64,000 nucleotides of DNA from Acorus gramineus (lineage: Eukaryota > Streptophyta > Magnoliopsida > Acorales > Acoraceae): assembly GCA_030737835.1 (NCBI GenBank), contig JAUJYN010000020.1, positions 1,054,001 to 1,118,000 on the forward strand, written 5' to 3'. Below, one piece after another: positions 47,139 through 60,102 of the stretch (positions within the stretch are counted from its first letter, which is position 1; each line of letters begins with the position of its first letter). The position numbers were made by a program, and so were the translations under genes. Below the pieces are notes generated by a model that worked only from the letters and a program-made list of their open reading frames with translations, had not been told where the DNA came from and made no database searches.

Positions 47139-47874
47139 TGTAGATACCCTAATTTTGACCATCTAAAGAAAAAAAATTTACTTCAAGTAATATTGGAAAC
47201 AACTACATTTGGACATCTAAATAGGAAACTCCCTTAAAAACAAAGATCGGAAACCCTAAAGTCCAACACTTAGAAAAATCTAAAAGCCTGGACAGGGGCG
47301 GCTACTTGAAAGTAACCGCCCCATACCAGGCGGCTAGTTTGAACTAGCCGCCCCTCTGACCGACCACAAACCACCTTCCTGGATGGGACATAAACCAAGC
47401 ATGATTGTGGTGGATTGTCCCTTTTAGCCGCCCCATCTCAACCGGTTCAACCTTAGTAATCGACCCAAGCCATCGCTTGTCAGAGATGGCACGTTTGGCA
47501 GGTTATGATGGGGGCAGCAACTTGAGAGTAGCCGCGCCTCATCTGGATATTGTCAAAGAACAAAGATCTAATGGGAGGTCAAATCAAGCACCTTATTACC
47601 CATTTTGATCTATTGTCTAGTGGACACTCCTCTATACCTCTTCTACTATAAATAGGGGGTCTCCAAACATTTCTTCCATTCATTCCCAATCATCAAATAC
47701 TTCCCAATAACTCACAATCATATCATCCAATCCATTCCCCACACCACCATTTCAAAACCCTTGAGAGAGAAAGTGAGAGAGAAACCCATTTCCTACACCA
47801 AATCACTCTCCAAATCCACTCTCCGAAACCCAGGTTAAACCTAGCTTAACCTTTGCCAATACCCAAAACCAAAC
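47139..47874 (+). repeat. T2 LTR, plus orientation, interrupted by a B LTR
   Basis: It starts TGTAGATACCCTAATTTTG and matches 20421-20028 in reverse. It carries several GC palindromes at 47290-47360 and a TATA box. Bases 47660-47874 look like a transcribed leader. A family B LTR begins at 47875, after CAAAC, so the LTR inner end is not in view. Confidence 0.75.
47647..47654 (+). promoter_or_regulatory. TATA box of the T2 LTR
   Basis: TATAAATA followed by GGGGG, about 508 bp after the LTR start. Good consensus and plausible position for the U3 promoter of an LTR. Confidence 0.6.
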
Positions 47875-48664
47875 TGTCACGCCCCAGGGCGGCCGTCCCC
47901 GAGACACGGCAATATATATAGCATCAGCTATCATTACTTGAGGCCAACAAAGACTCCAACAACAACACACAAGGTGGCAAGGCAAAGATAAATGATAACT
48001 GACTGAAAAACGGAAGCATAAGATATCAACAATGTCTGTAAACCAAAAACATTATTACACTCTATGACTGCTGATAGCCTCGCACTCGTCACCCGCCGGA
48101 CAGAACGCTCCACGCACATAAGACCACGCCATAGGGAAGCTCCAGCTCCACACCCAACACTGCCCCTGAAAAGAACCAGTATGCTAGGGGCGAGCTAGAA
48201 GCTCAGTGAGTGGCTGGAAACCAATCACCTTTTCCACAGTTCAATACTAAAGCAATCTCCTTTCAAGGAAAACATGGGTGGAAACCCAATGGATAACAAG
48301 GTCAAGCGGCGGTGCGACCAACCTCACCCTCACCCTCACTCTTGGGACTTTTGGGGAGAGACCATACCATTTGTTGAAGAGACACGGAATTACAGGTCCA
48401 AACAACACTACTGGATGGAATTACTGGTCTACACAAGACTACTGGATCACCAACCTCACCCTCACCCTCACTCCCGGAGAGAGACTCTTGGAACTTTTGT
48501 GGAGAGATCATACCGTTGGTTGAAGAGACACGGAATTACTGGTCCACACAACAGTACTGGATTATCTACATCGAGATAACTGCCCAACGATGTCTTTGAA
48601 CATCGATACGCAACCAAACCCAACAACTATGAGAACGGACGAACAACGAATGGGTCACGCTGCG
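47875..48664 (-). repeat. Family B LTR, truncated
   Basis: It starts TGTCACGCCCCAGGGCGG and matches 3424-4280, with a deletion of primer-distal sequence around 48058 relative to 3600-3700. It is cut by another B LTR at 48665. It holds one 115 bp CCCTCA-type repeat pair (about 48320-48560). Confidence 0.82.
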
Positions 48665-48892
48665 TGTCACGCCCCAGGGCGGCCGTCCCCGAGACGTGGC
48701 AATAATGAAGTATCAGCTATCAATACCTGAGGTCAACAAAGACTCCAACAACAACACACAAGGTGGCAAAGCAAAGATAATGATAACTGACTGAAAAGTG
48801 GAAGCATAAGATATCAACAATGTCTATAAACCAAAAACATTATTACAGACTCGAATACACAATTACTGTCCTGTGAGAGCCAAGTCTAGTCC
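48665..48892 (-). repeat. Family B LTR, truncated by the C element
   Basis: It starts TGTCACGCCCC and matches 3424-3650. It ends where the C LTR begins (TGTAACGCC at 48893). It was inserted in the B LTR 47875-48664 in the same orientation. AGTCC (48888-48892) may be the left target duplication of the C element. Confidence 0.82.
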
Positions 48893-51800
48893 TGTAACGC
48901 CCCCAGTTTACCTAACCGCTAATCGAACAGTAAACGGGTCGCTACCACACCTATATAAAACACAAGACCAAAATGTGCACCTTTTTTTTAAAAAAAAAAC
49001 ATACTAATATAATAAAACTGAAAATGATAAAACATTAAAACAATATCCAAAATTTCCAAACCACTCATGGTCATACAAAATATCAGAGTTTGACGGAAAC
49101 AAAATACTAAAATGAAAAGACATACTAAACCACCCCTATGGGAGCCATCTAACTAAAATAAAACCAAATAGTCGGCTACGACTATTATTTATTTTCCAAC
49201 ACTGCTACCTCGAGATCCCTGAAGCGTATGAAAAGTTCAAGCTTTGTCTTGATCCTCAAAAGATGAACTACCTGGTTATGAAACAACCAGCCATTTGGAA
49301 TAGGGTGAGCGATTAACTCAGTGAATAGACTCACAGACATATTATCTCATATGACAATTATATATATATAAAAATAAAGTTATGTGAAAAACAAGAATTT
49401 CCTTTGATAAATCAATTTAAAATCATGATCATGAACATAAAAGTATTTTAATGCAATCACGTGGCCCAATCCTTGGCCCACGTTATAGAAATCATGCAGT
49501 TTAAATGGTATGACCGGGTAGGGTTCTCAATCGGAAGAACCGTTCCCCCAAAACAGGTGTGCCAAGCCCCAAGCGACTAAATCGCTCAAAAAGCTCCCTC
49601 GAGGAGACGTCAGATCTAGAAGACGCTGATGGGTCGCCGCTGCCATCACTACGAGAACACCAGCACAGGATGCCCCGGTTGCTGCAAACTCCAAACAAAG
49701 AAATCTGCCGCTGCAAGGAATGCTTTACCACACCCCTCACCGATCTTAGGACTCTTCGAGTCCTAGACCTTCCTCCCCAAAGGCGAAATACAACGGGGGG
49801 ATTTGTTCTTGAAATATGCTATGATGTGCATCTTAATAAAATCTTCTAGGACTAGGTTGCCTCCACTAGTCCTAAATTTTTCCAAAAATCTCAAAAATGA
49901 TAATATTTAATCCAAATATTATTTCAAAAACATAAGCATCAGAAATTGTATTATAATAATTCTTGAAACATGAATAGCATAATTCATGCTATTTAAATGA
50001 CACGATGAAGGAATTAAATCATGCAACTTTATTCAATAAATAATGAAATTTTTACAATATGTACAACAATAAAATCATGCATAGTTATCATAATATAAAT
50101 GCATGAATAACTTATAATATCGCTAGAAAAATTAATCTAAATCGACATTTGAGAATCAAGAATACATGGTTCTAGGGTAAAAAAAAACTCATATGAATAG
50201 ATCGGTAAGCCCACTCACCTCGAATGGATCCTAGGTCCGGAGAACGAAGCTCGCAATTAGAATCTAGATGAACCATATAAATGATTAATTAAAATCTATG
50301 ATTTAAGCCTACGTCCAAAACCTAAATATCTATCCATAATTAATGGGTATAAATTTTTTTTCCTCAACAATATTGTCACGCCCCAGGGCGGCCAACCCAG
50401 GGACGCGGCAAGTGTATGTATCATATCAGAAGCCTACACAGGAGGTCAATAATATATATCATACACAGACAACTAGAATGACACACATGCAACAAAAGGG
50501 GGCTGACATGATATATACACCAAATGCGGAAGCAAACGACTGAATCTGTGAATAAACATTCTACAGACTCGATACTCAATCATCTGTCCTGTGAGAGCCA
50601 ATATACACAAATACAACTGAACATATACAAACACGTGCCAAGCACGGAAATCAAATACATACAGTCAAGAAGGGATGCTGATAACCTCTGGCACTCGCGG
50701 AACGTGGCGCTGCTCCGCTACTGAAGAAATCCCTCGGAAAGCTCCAACTGCTGCTCCGGCTCTAGCTCAGGCTCAGTGACCACTGGGGAAAAACATGTGC
50801 GAGGGGTGAGCCACACGCTCAGTGAACAGCACAACCCACGCATCACAGACAATATTTACCAATATTCCATTATTTTATCCAGCCATCAATACATAACAAC
50901 ACAAACCAGTGGTTCGTACTTCGCCGAACCACCACACCCTCACCCTCACCCATCCATGGGTGACATAGGATTTTGGGACTGATAATCATCTATTCACAAA
51001 TCCAGTAGGTCGCTCATCGCCAACCCACTACACCCTCACCCTCAACGGGTGACATAGGATTTTGGGACTGACTAGGCTGTTGGTCACCCTTGGTCCACCG
51101 ATAGTCTCTCCCTCCACTCCGTAGGCCGCCTGGTCTACTCCCACATTCAGCACAGTCCGAAACCAAATCAGGAGGTGCCTACTAATGGGAGCCCTCTGTC
51201 AGGAAGGCCCTGTCTAACGCTGGGGGTAGCCTCTACCGAATCCAACGCAGGGAACAGAACAGCCTATCCATACGCATATGATCCACTCGGATCCGCCAAC
51301 TACATATCATTACAACTCAAATGTCATGAATTCCTCTGAATTCAACCAGGTGCATCACCAAGATGCGGGAACATGTACAAAAATCAGTAAGGCTGGAATA
51401 TCATTGGGGGAAAGAAACTCGGAAGGGCGGCGTGAGTTCCCGTTATAGGATACCCCGACAACCAAACAAGGAACACGGAGTACCCTAACCCGGGTCTCAC
51501 CGCTGTCCTTGCAAGGCCCCTCCCCTATAATATCTACCAACTATACTAATAATTATACCAATCATACAATCATTACATATAATATTATTGGGACTAGAAC
51601 CTTGGGAGGGCAGCCCGAGGTCCCGATACAGGACATCCCGACAACCAAACAAGGAACACAGAGTACCCTGACCCGGGTCTCAATGTTGACCTCGCAAGGC
51701 CCCTCCCTATAATATTGACTAAAACATGCAATCCTTATTTATGCTAGCATTTGTATAAACAAATCAAACTATAGGACGCATGTAGAGGCCGGGGTTTCCT

Positions 51801-54084
51801 AGCATGAAAACCAGGGAACATGCTGCATGGCTCATACGCATATCCTATGGGTGCAAGTCCCTAACAGAAAAGCCTAGGGTAACATGCATTTCTACATATT
51901 CATCAGGCTCACATGCAATACATATTATTACAGGTTAATATAATCCACGGTGCCCCAGGAGAGGTCGGTATACGCCCAAGTGCGTATAACACCTCTCTAC
52001 TGGGTTGGATTGTCCCACTCACAGAATCGGGGTCGTCGCGCGACCGTCCGTCTAGATCTGCAAGACAGACAATCAATATGGTGAGTTAAAATCCATAAAT
52101 ACTACAAAATACATAAACCCATAATTAAACTCCCAACACTCGGGCAAACGTGCATACGACCCGCACGCACGCTAGCCCGAGCACTCCGACAACCACCCGC
52201 ACGGCCGGCCACCACCCGCACGGCCACCCGACCGCCCGGACGCGCCGCCGCGCCTCAGCCCGCGCACCCCGCACGCCTCGCGCCGCCCGCGAGCACCCCG
52301 CGCGCCCCCGCGCACAGCGCCTCGCCTCGCGCGCACCACCACGGCCTCCCCCTGCACCCCCCGAGCGCACGCCCGCGCGCGCACCCGCGCGCACGTGCTC
52401 GCGCGCCCAGCAAACTGGTGCACCTGCTCCTGACTACCCGGCCAGCCCCACCCAGCGCGCCCAGCGTGCCTGCGCACAGCACGCCCAGCACTCGCGCCTG
52501 CTAGCCACCATCTCCCCCCCGACTGCATGCCCGCGCGCACGCCCGCGCGCATGCCCGCGCGCACGCACGCGCGCGCCTGCCAAACAGCCCTGCAGCCGCA
52601 CCAGCTGCTGCTGCCCTGCCCGAGACAGCCACCACCACTGCCCGAGGCCACCTCCCACCCATTCCCGAGCACCTCTACCACCACCCACCGACCTCCGACC
52701 ACCTCCACCGCCCTCCGACGGCCACCCACAGCCGCCGACCTCCACCCAACCCCAAAATCCACCTCCTAGCATACATCTATGCAAAGAAAGAGGGGAAAAA
52801 GGCCTTACCAAGGGGAGGAAGCGAAGCCCGGACGCTCTCCACGCGCCGAAACCTTTCCCAAAGGCTCTCTTACGCCTCGATCTACCACGGCCCTCGAAAT
52901 GGCCCGAATCAGAGGACAAAGAGAGGGGGACGGAGTGGCTAGAGTCGTCGGAATCGGGATTTGAAGACACCGGTGTGTAGATCGGGACCCGATCTACACT
53001 TCCCGTGCTTTAGGTTTTAAGCTTTGAGGGCTCTAGGGGGCTTGAAAGTGAGAAAAAGAGAGAGGGGAGAGAGAAAAGCAAGTCGTAGGGATGATGAATA
53101 GTGTAGGGGTGATTTAGATTCCATTTATATAGTGTGCGACTTAAAAACCCGGATACGCCCCGGAACTGTGAAATTTTTGCAAACGATTCCGGAATTCGAT
53201 GAAATTTTCATGAGAGGTCTAAAATGGCACCAGGACACCAAATATGCAGTTAGATTTCCAATCGGAGTCCTCTAGCTCAGGACGATAGCTAACAGTCCAA
53301 AAATAAGCGGTTCCGATCGAAAACCCTAAAAATTTTTAAAACTGCCAGGACGCTGTAACGGTTACCAGCAGGCTAAAAGTGACACATATATAACAAATAT
53401 AGACCCATATCCACATATACAACACACAACCTAAAAAGATGATCAAAACCTATTTACCATATAACCAGGCACTAAAAGACGAAACCAGAAAAGACAAAAA
53501 TCAGAAAAGACAAAACAGAAAATATAGAAAAAAAATCCAGAAATTCAAAATAATAATAAAATAACAAAAATTCATAAAATACTATGAAAACATACATTTT
53601 TTTTATTTTTATAAACATAATTATTAATTGATAAAAGTTGAAAATATATAAAACTTATCATGTATTTGTATAAATCATAACCCTCGTATGATTAAAAACT
53701 CATATTTTAGAAATCTAAACACAGATCTAATCTTTAAAATAAATAATAAATCGAAACCCTAAGTTTATGAAGACTAAAAAAAATCCAAATATCCAACATA
53801 CATCTAATAATAATAAATAAAAATCAAAACCCTTGTTTTTTTTTTTTATAAAATCATAAGAATCTAATAACAGGAACATATATATCAAAACTCTAACTTG
53901 ATCAAAACTAAAAATCCCATAACATAAAAATATATTAAATTCTTAAAATAAATAAAAACCCTAATTTTATCTTTAAAATAAATAAATAAATAAATGAATA
54001 AAAACTTAATAACCCAAACATAAATCCAATATCACTAAAAAAGATAACAATGATTTAGAAGAAAGTCAAAAAGTAAGAAGAGTA

Positions 54085-54119
<35 letters not shown>

Positions 54120-54460
54120 GCCTAATAGAAGACAGAGCGGCTCACCCTAATTTTTTTTTTTTCATTAAGGGTGACTATATAGAGGAGAAGAGATGCCATA
54201 TAAGGAAATGGTATGCACTGCTCACGTGCATGATTTCCCATGCATATGGGCCCTCTTTGGTTTCCCTCATAAGGCCCATCATGGCTGAACCCAACACCCC
54301 TATTTCATTTACACACACCCACATATTCTAATCTAATATCTTATACATTTTAAAAAAATAATTAAACATTGAAATTTGATTGAAATGCAATTATGTATGC
54401 AATGAATTTTTTTTTTAAATAAATAAATAAAATTTAAATTCAAAATATGCAATCGTCACA
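48893..54460 (-). repeat. 3' LTR of the C element (2541 bp plus a nested LTR)
   Basis: The left end is TGTAACGCCCCCAGTTTACC, the right end GCAATCGTCACA. The two halves, 48893-50373 and 53396-54460, are separated by the solo A LTR. It holds a (CT)n tract at 54089-54117. CTATATAG at 54175-54182 is a likely TATA box, 280 bp from the LTR start. Largely AT-rich, unlike the A, B and D LTRs. Confidence 0.83.
50374..53395 (-). mobile_element. Solo A LTR with TSD AATAT
   Basis: It starts TGTCACGCCCCAGGGCGG and ends GACACATATATAACA; 3022 bp. AATAT is present at 50369-50373 and 53396-53400. It contains the 110 bp module twice (about 51400-51520 and 51590-51710), the two-stem motif (51328-51366) and a GC tract (52150-52610). 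No internal region, hence solo. Confidence 0.92.
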
Positions 54461-54476
54461 TTCTCTCCCTCTTAAG
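54461..54476 (-). other. Polypurine tract of the C element
   Basis: The minus strand reads CTTAAGAGGGAGAGAA, directly against the LTR start at 54460. Confidence 0.78.
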
Positions 54477-54494
54477 GTATTTAGTCCTCTAAAT

Positions 54495-55034
54495 TCATAA
54501 AATACTTGGGGCAGAGAAAAGATCAGAATAAGCAGAACGTATGTCCTGTTCGCGTTCCCACGTAGATTCAGCCCTAGAATGGTGTTGCCACCGCACTTTA
54601 ACCATTGGTATAGTACAGTTGCGCAACACATGTTCCGTGCGATCCAAAATCTCGACGGGTCGCTCGATTAGAGTAAGATCCTCCTCCAACCGCAATGGCC
54701 CATAATCAATAACATGAGAGGGATCACGAACATATCGCCTCAGCTGAGATACATGAAACACGTTGTGGACATGCGATAACTGTGGAGGTAATGCCAATCG
54801 ATAAGCTACCTCACCAACACGCTCAAGGATCATAAAGGGACCAATAAATCTAGGACTAAGCTTTCCTCGAATGCCGAACCGTGAGACACCTCTCATAGGA
54901 GAGACTTTCAAGAATACATGATCACCAACTTCAAACTGAAGAGGTTTTCGACGCTGATCAGCATAGCTTTTCTGACGATTCTGGGCTGCTCGAATGCGAT
55001 CGCGAATCAAGTTAACCCTCTCAGATGTATCTCA
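54495..55034 (-). pseudogene. pol: C element: integrase C-terminus and chromodomain
   Basis: The frame continues pol after an in-frame TGA (55032-55034). It encodes NRQKSYADQRRKPLQFEVGD and FLKVSPMRGVSRFG (the integrase GPY region, with ERVGEVAYRLALPP and HNVFHVSQLRRYV), then the chromodomain: RPVEILDRTEHVLRN, IPMVKVRWQHHSRAESTWER. Chromodomains of this type target integration to heterochromatin. It ends about 35 bp before the LTR. Apart from the stop this part is intact. Confidence 0.88.
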
Positions 55035-56672
55035 AACAATATCAGGACCCAAAAGTTGACGCTCTCCAACCTCATCCCAGCACAACGATGACCTGCAACT
55101 GCGACCATACAGTGCCTCGTATGGTTCCATCTGAATGCTTGCTTGATAGCTGTTGTTATAAGCGAACTCTACTAGTGGAAGATGATCCTCCCAACTACCA
55201 CCAGAGTCGATTATACAAGCTCGAAGCATGTCTTCGAGAATCTGAATGGTGCGCTCAGACTGACCATCAGTCTGAGGATGAAAAGCCGTACTAAAGTCCA
55301 ATCTTGTTCCAAGAGCTTCATGAAGACTGCGCCAAAAACGCGATGTAAAGCGTGTATCCCGATCAGATACAATACTGACCGGAACACCATGAAGTCGAAT
55401 AATCTCTTGAACAAACAATCGCGCTAACACCTCAGGTGAATCTCTCACCTTTATAGCGAGAAAATGAGCAGACTTGGTCAAGCGATCCACTATGACCCAA
55501 ATAGCATCACGACCTAGTCGAGTTTTGGGTAAACCTGTGACAAAGTCCATAGTGATGTGTTCCCACTTCCATTGTGGAATGGAAAGGGACTGTAATTCTC
55601 CAGAAGGTCTTTGATGCTCAGCCTTGACACGCTGACAGGTAAGACATTGAGCTACAAACTGAGCTATATCCTTTTTCATGCCAATCCACCAATAGTTCCT
55701 GCAGAGATCATGATACATCTTTGTCCCTCCAGGGTGAAGGGTATATCGTGATCGATGAGCCTCAGAGAGAATTTGGTGACGCAATTCCTTCACTGCAGGG
55801 ACACATATACGACCACGAAAGCATAAAACTCCATCTTCACGGATTTGAAAATCAGGATGCTCTCCACGAGCGATAGCCTCCATTTCTGCTATAAGATCAG
55901 GGTCATTCTTTTGCGCCACACGGATTTCATCGATTAACATAGGCTCAACCACGAGTCGTGCAAGGAAATGCCCCTCACGAGTCTCCCATACACGAACCAA
56001 ACTAGCAGCCTCCTCCAAGAGCTTCCGGTTGTGCACCCTGATGTGAGCAACCGTAGGTGAAGGTCGTCGACTAAGAGCATCCGCAACGACATTCGCCTTT
56101 CCGGGATGATAGAGGATTTGACAATCATAGTCCTTCAAGAACTCAGTCCAACGACGCTGACGATTGTTCAATTCTGGCTGCGACTTTAAATATGTCAAAC
56201 TCTTGTGGTCCGTGAAGATCTCAAACTGCTCCCCATACAGATAGTGACGCCAGATTTTTAGCGCAAAAATGACAGCTGCAAGCTCCAAATCATGAGTGGG
56301 ATAATTCATTTCATGGGGCTTCAACTGTCTAGACCCATACGCCACTACATGACCACGTTGCATGAGAACACAGCCAAGACCATGGTGCGATGCATCACAA
56401 TATACAGAAAAACCACCACCACCAGAAGGAAGGGTTAAAACCGGTGCGGATGTCAGACATCCCTTGAGCTCCTGAAAGCTCTGCTCACAGGCTTCAGACC
56501 AATCAAAGTTAACCCCCTTCTTCGTTAGACGTGTGAGAGGAACTGCAATCTTGGAAAATCCTTCAACGAACCTTCGATAATAACCTGCTAACCCAAGGAA
56601 ACTTCGAACTTCAGTTGGATTAGATGGTCGCTTCCAATCCAACACTGCGCTAACCTTAGCTGGATCAAAAAA
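55035..56672 (-). pseudogene. pol: C element: end of RT, RNase H and integrase core
   Basis: Open for more than 540 codons. Order: [20 protein letters not shown] and [15 protein letters not shown] (end of RT), [38 protein letters not shown] and [10 protein letters not shown] (RNase H, with Asp, Glu, Asp), [15 protein letters not shown], then integrase: [17 protein letters not shown] with [14 protein letters not shown] (HHCC zinc finger), [26 protein letters not shown] and [11 protein letters not shown] (D, D, E core). Active-site residues are present. It ends at a TGA before the chromodomain part. Confidence 0.9.
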
Positions 56673-57288
56673 TACCCTCGCCTGAAATGACATGCCCAAG
56701 AAACACCACTCTCTTTAACCAGAATTCACACTTGCTGAATTTTGCATATAATTGGTGCTTCTTCAGGACGGTCAGGACTGCTCGAAGGTGCTTTGCGTGC
56801 TCCTCCTCGCTCTTCGAATAGATGAGAATGTCATCTATGAAAACCACCACAAATAGGTCAAGAAAAGGCTTGAAGACACGATTCATCATGTCCATGAAAG
56901 CCGCAGGTGCATTTGTCAATCCGAATGGCATCACTAAAAATTCATAGTGACCATAGCGAGTACGAAATGCAGTTTTCTCAATATCGCCTTCCTTGATCTT
57001 TAATTGATAATAGCCCGAACGCAGATCAATCTTTGAAAATACAGAGGCTCCTTGAAGTTGATCGAAAAGATCTTCAATACGAGGAAGAGGGTATCGATTC
57101 TTGATAGTCCTCTGGTTCAACATCCTGTAATCGATACAAAGCCTCAAGGTATTGTCTTTCTTCTTAACAAATAAAATCGGCGCTCCCCAGGGAGAGACAC
57201 TTGGTCGAGCGAACCCCTTGTCTAGAAGTTCTTGAAGCTGCTCTTTCAATACCTTTAACTCAGTAGGAGCCATCGGTATGAGGAACAA
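56667..57288 (-). pseudogene. pol: C element: reverse transcriptase
   Basis: [80 protein letters not shown], and [12 protein letters not shown] (catalytic box FIDD), ending [13 protein letters not shown] one-base shift lies in a run of six A on the plus strand (56667-56672) and separates this from the following frame. At its start, near 57270, a small deletion with a shift breaks the link to the upstream linker ([20 protein letters not shown]). Confidence 0.88.
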
Positions 57289-57393
57289 GGTCGATAGAAA
57301 ACTCTATGTCACGATCAGGGGGAAGTCCGGGCAACTCATCTGGAAATACCTCAGGAAATTCAGAAACAATGGGAGTGTCACTGACTGAGGCCT

Positions 57394-58071
57394 TCAAGTC
57401 AGTAGTAGCATCCACAATAACTGCTCCTCGCACCCTTTATCTAGCAATCTTTGAGCATGAAGAGAAGAGATGAATCCGATTGGATATGAACCACCGAAAC
57501 CCTTGAAGTGGAACGATTGCCGTCCAGGAATATGGAAGGTCACAACCTTAGAAAAACAATCAACACTTGCATGGAAAGTTGACAACCAATCCATGCCAAG
57601 GATAACATCGAAGCCAAGAATATCGAGAAGAAAGAGATCAGCAGGCATTTCATGTCCATTGATTTGAACCATGCAAGAAGGAAAGCAAACCTTGGTGACA
57701 ACTTGTTCACCAACGGCGGTGGTCACATGAAGTGAGGACATAGAGATGCTAGGCTCCCTTGCCAAGAGTTTTGAAAATTTTGATGATGTGAATGAATGTG
57801 TGGAACCGCAATCAAAAAGAACATGCGCTGAATGACCAGAAATAGAAACAATACCTCTGACAGGATCTCCAGTGGCCTGAGCATCACTTGGTGTAAGTGC
57901 CGCCACACGTGCACGAACAAGCCGCGTAGAACTTCCTTGAGCTTGAGATCGATCTTGGCCTCCTTTGTTATTAAGTTTGGGACAAAACGTCTTTATGTGG
58001 CCTTGTTCCTTGCAATAAAAACAAGTCCTCGTATCTGGTCTACGAGTCTGGTTTGGTGCAGCATGCAGCAT
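57394..58071 (-). pseudogene. C element: gag zinc knuckle and protease
   Basis: CFYCKEQGHIKTFCP is a CX2CX4HX4C knuckle, followed by ARVAALTPSDAQATGDPVRG and SAHVLFDCGSTHSF. The protease triplet reads Asp-Cys-Gly. It continues with DLFLLDILGFDVILGMDWLS. A shift near 57425 interrupts the linker to RT. As an isolated piece the protease fold could be intact. Confidence 0.85.
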
Positions 58072-59063
58072 GAGGTGTTGGAGGAAGTGTCTTCAAGGGT
58101 TCGGCTGTAGTAGGTGGTCGCTTATTTGCTTTCTTCGCAGAGGTAAAGTTTTGTTGATCCTGACGACGTTTACCTCGAGCATCACGAGCCTCTGATGCCT
58201 CTGCACACCCACGCTCAGCAGTGCGCGCGCTCTCCACCAAGTCGAAGAAATTGTCTATCCTCAAAACTTCCACTCGACCCTTGGTTTGCCCCCTGAAACC
58301 ACCATCAAATAAGCGACAACGTTCACCTTCGTCTTCAACAAGATGAGGAGCAAAACGAGACAGTGCAATGAATTGGGCCTCATACTGGTCTACAGTCATA
58401 CTATTCTGCTTCAGGTTGGTGAACTCGCTGATCTTTGCTCTTCGTGCAGATGGAGGAAAGTAACGTTTATAGAAGAGCTCCACGAATCGATCCCATGCTA
58501 GAGTATCATACTCTGCTTTAAGACCCCTCCTGGTAGTCTTCCACCACTGCTCCGCTTCATCACGGAGTTGGAAAGATGCCAACTTGATTCTTTGATGATC
58601 TGGGCAATCCATCACATCAAATCTCTTTTCCATCTCAGCAATCCAAGCCTCGATTCTTTGGAATCACCCATGCCAGTGAACGCAGTTGGACGCATCCTCT
58701 GGAATTGAGTAAGCCAATCCTCATTAGGATTTATCACAGGGGCTGGAGCCTGAGGATGAACAATTTCTACCTGAGGAGTGTGAGGAACATGATGTTCATC
58801 TGGAACACCAGCTGGAGGATCTTGGGCAACAGGTGGTGGATCATTCTCGACAACCTCAGGTGGTGCAGCATGGTGCAACTGCTATTGAATCGCATTCATC
58901 TGTTGGGCTTGTTGTTGCATATGCGCCTGAATAGCTGCGTACATTCTAGCCAATTGTTGAAGCGACTGATGTACGAGGGCCATAGTAGGATCCAACACTG
59001 GGGGATCAGCTACTGGAGGATTGACCTCCTCAAGTTCCACTGTTGGAGCGCGAGGTGCACCAG
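58040..59063 (-). pseudogene. gag: C element: gag, N-terminus cut by a D LTR
   Basis: The N-terminal part (59063-58650) is Pro-rich, with a His/Pro/Val stretch and NEDWLTQFQRMRPTAFTGMG. After a one-base shift near 58650 comes EKRFDVMDCPDHQRIKLASF, EAEQWWKTTRRGL, FKRYFPP-like LFYKRYFPPSARRAK, and NLKQNSMTVDQYEAQF, the retrotransposon gag domain, then a Lys/Arg-rich stretch towards the knuckle. A stop is also present near 58880. The start codon is missing because the D LTR begins at 59064. Confidence 0.8.
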
Positions 59064-60102
59064 TGTCACGCCCCAGGGCGGCTGTCCCCGATACGTGGCA
59101 AATATATATAATATCAGCAGTCCATACAGGAGATCAATAAAAGACTCTAAACAACATCGAAAATGACAATACAATCAATAATGTAGCTGACATAATATAT
59201 ATACATATAGCGGAAGCTTAAACGACTGAGTCTGTAATTCAAAGACATATTACAGACCAGAATACATAATCAACTATCCTGTGAGAGCCAATATAAACAA
59301 AGACATCCATATACAAGTGTTGTGCCCAAGCACGGATAACAATACATACAAGCAAAGAAAGGGATGCTGATGGCCTCTCACTCGCAGAACCCAAAACGTG
59401 AACGCTGCTCCGCTACTGATGTGATGCCTCGGGGAGCTCCTCCTTCAGATCCGACTCAGTAACAACTGGAGGAAAAGAATATGCGAGGGGTGAGCCACAC
59501 GCTCAGTGAATGGCACAATCTATGCAACACAACTCATATTAACCTTAAAATAATTAAAGTCCCTAAACGGGAGTAACTGTACAAGCTAGTGGGTCGTAAC
59601 ATCGCCGACCCACCCCACCCTCACCCTCACCCTTTAGGGGTGACATAGGCCTCTTGGGACAGATTAGACTGCTCTCCACCCTTGGTCCACCGGTAGCCCT
59701 TTCCCCCGCGTAGCCTCTACCTGGTATACTCCCACGATCAGTACCCTCCGAACGCATCGGTGGTACCTACGGATGGGAGCCCTCTGTCAGGACAGCTTTC
59801 CCAACGCCGGGGAGTCCCTACTCGGATCCAACGAAGGGGAGAAAACAACCTACTCTCACGGATACGATCCTCTTGGATCCGTCGACAACGATTACTAACA
59901 CTACTAAGGTAATGAATTCTCAAGAATTCCTCCAGGGCGCATAACTAAGATGCGGGGAAACATATATTATAATAACAAGGTTATAATATTTTCTAAGGCA
60001 TGCTTATACCAACATAATCTCATTTTGATTTAATTAAATTAAAGGGGAAACATGCATAGGTCAAGGCTTTTCAAGCACGGGACAAGGTGTCTAGGCATGT
60101 AT
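59064..60102 (-). repeat. Family D LTR, minus, truncated by a D element
   Basis: It starts TGTCACGCCCCAGGGCGG and includes the two-stem motif (59914-59954). It breaks at 60103, where a plus-oriented D element begins. TGTAT (60098-60102) is the presumed left target duplication. The other half is outside the window. Confidence 0.85.

Larger units (their letters stand above)
48893..59063 (-). mobile_element. Family C gypsy chromovirus (5' end outside or cut)
   Basis: A minus-strand element with 3' LTR (48893-54460, including a nested solo A LTR), polypurine tract, and a complete order of gag, protease, RT, RNase H, integrase and chromodomain. It is cut at 59063 by a family D LTR within gag. The chromodomain at the end of integrase identifies a chromovirus, and the style of gag, protease and chromodomain fits Tekay. 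At least four frame shifts and one in-frame stop. Confidence 0.88.
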
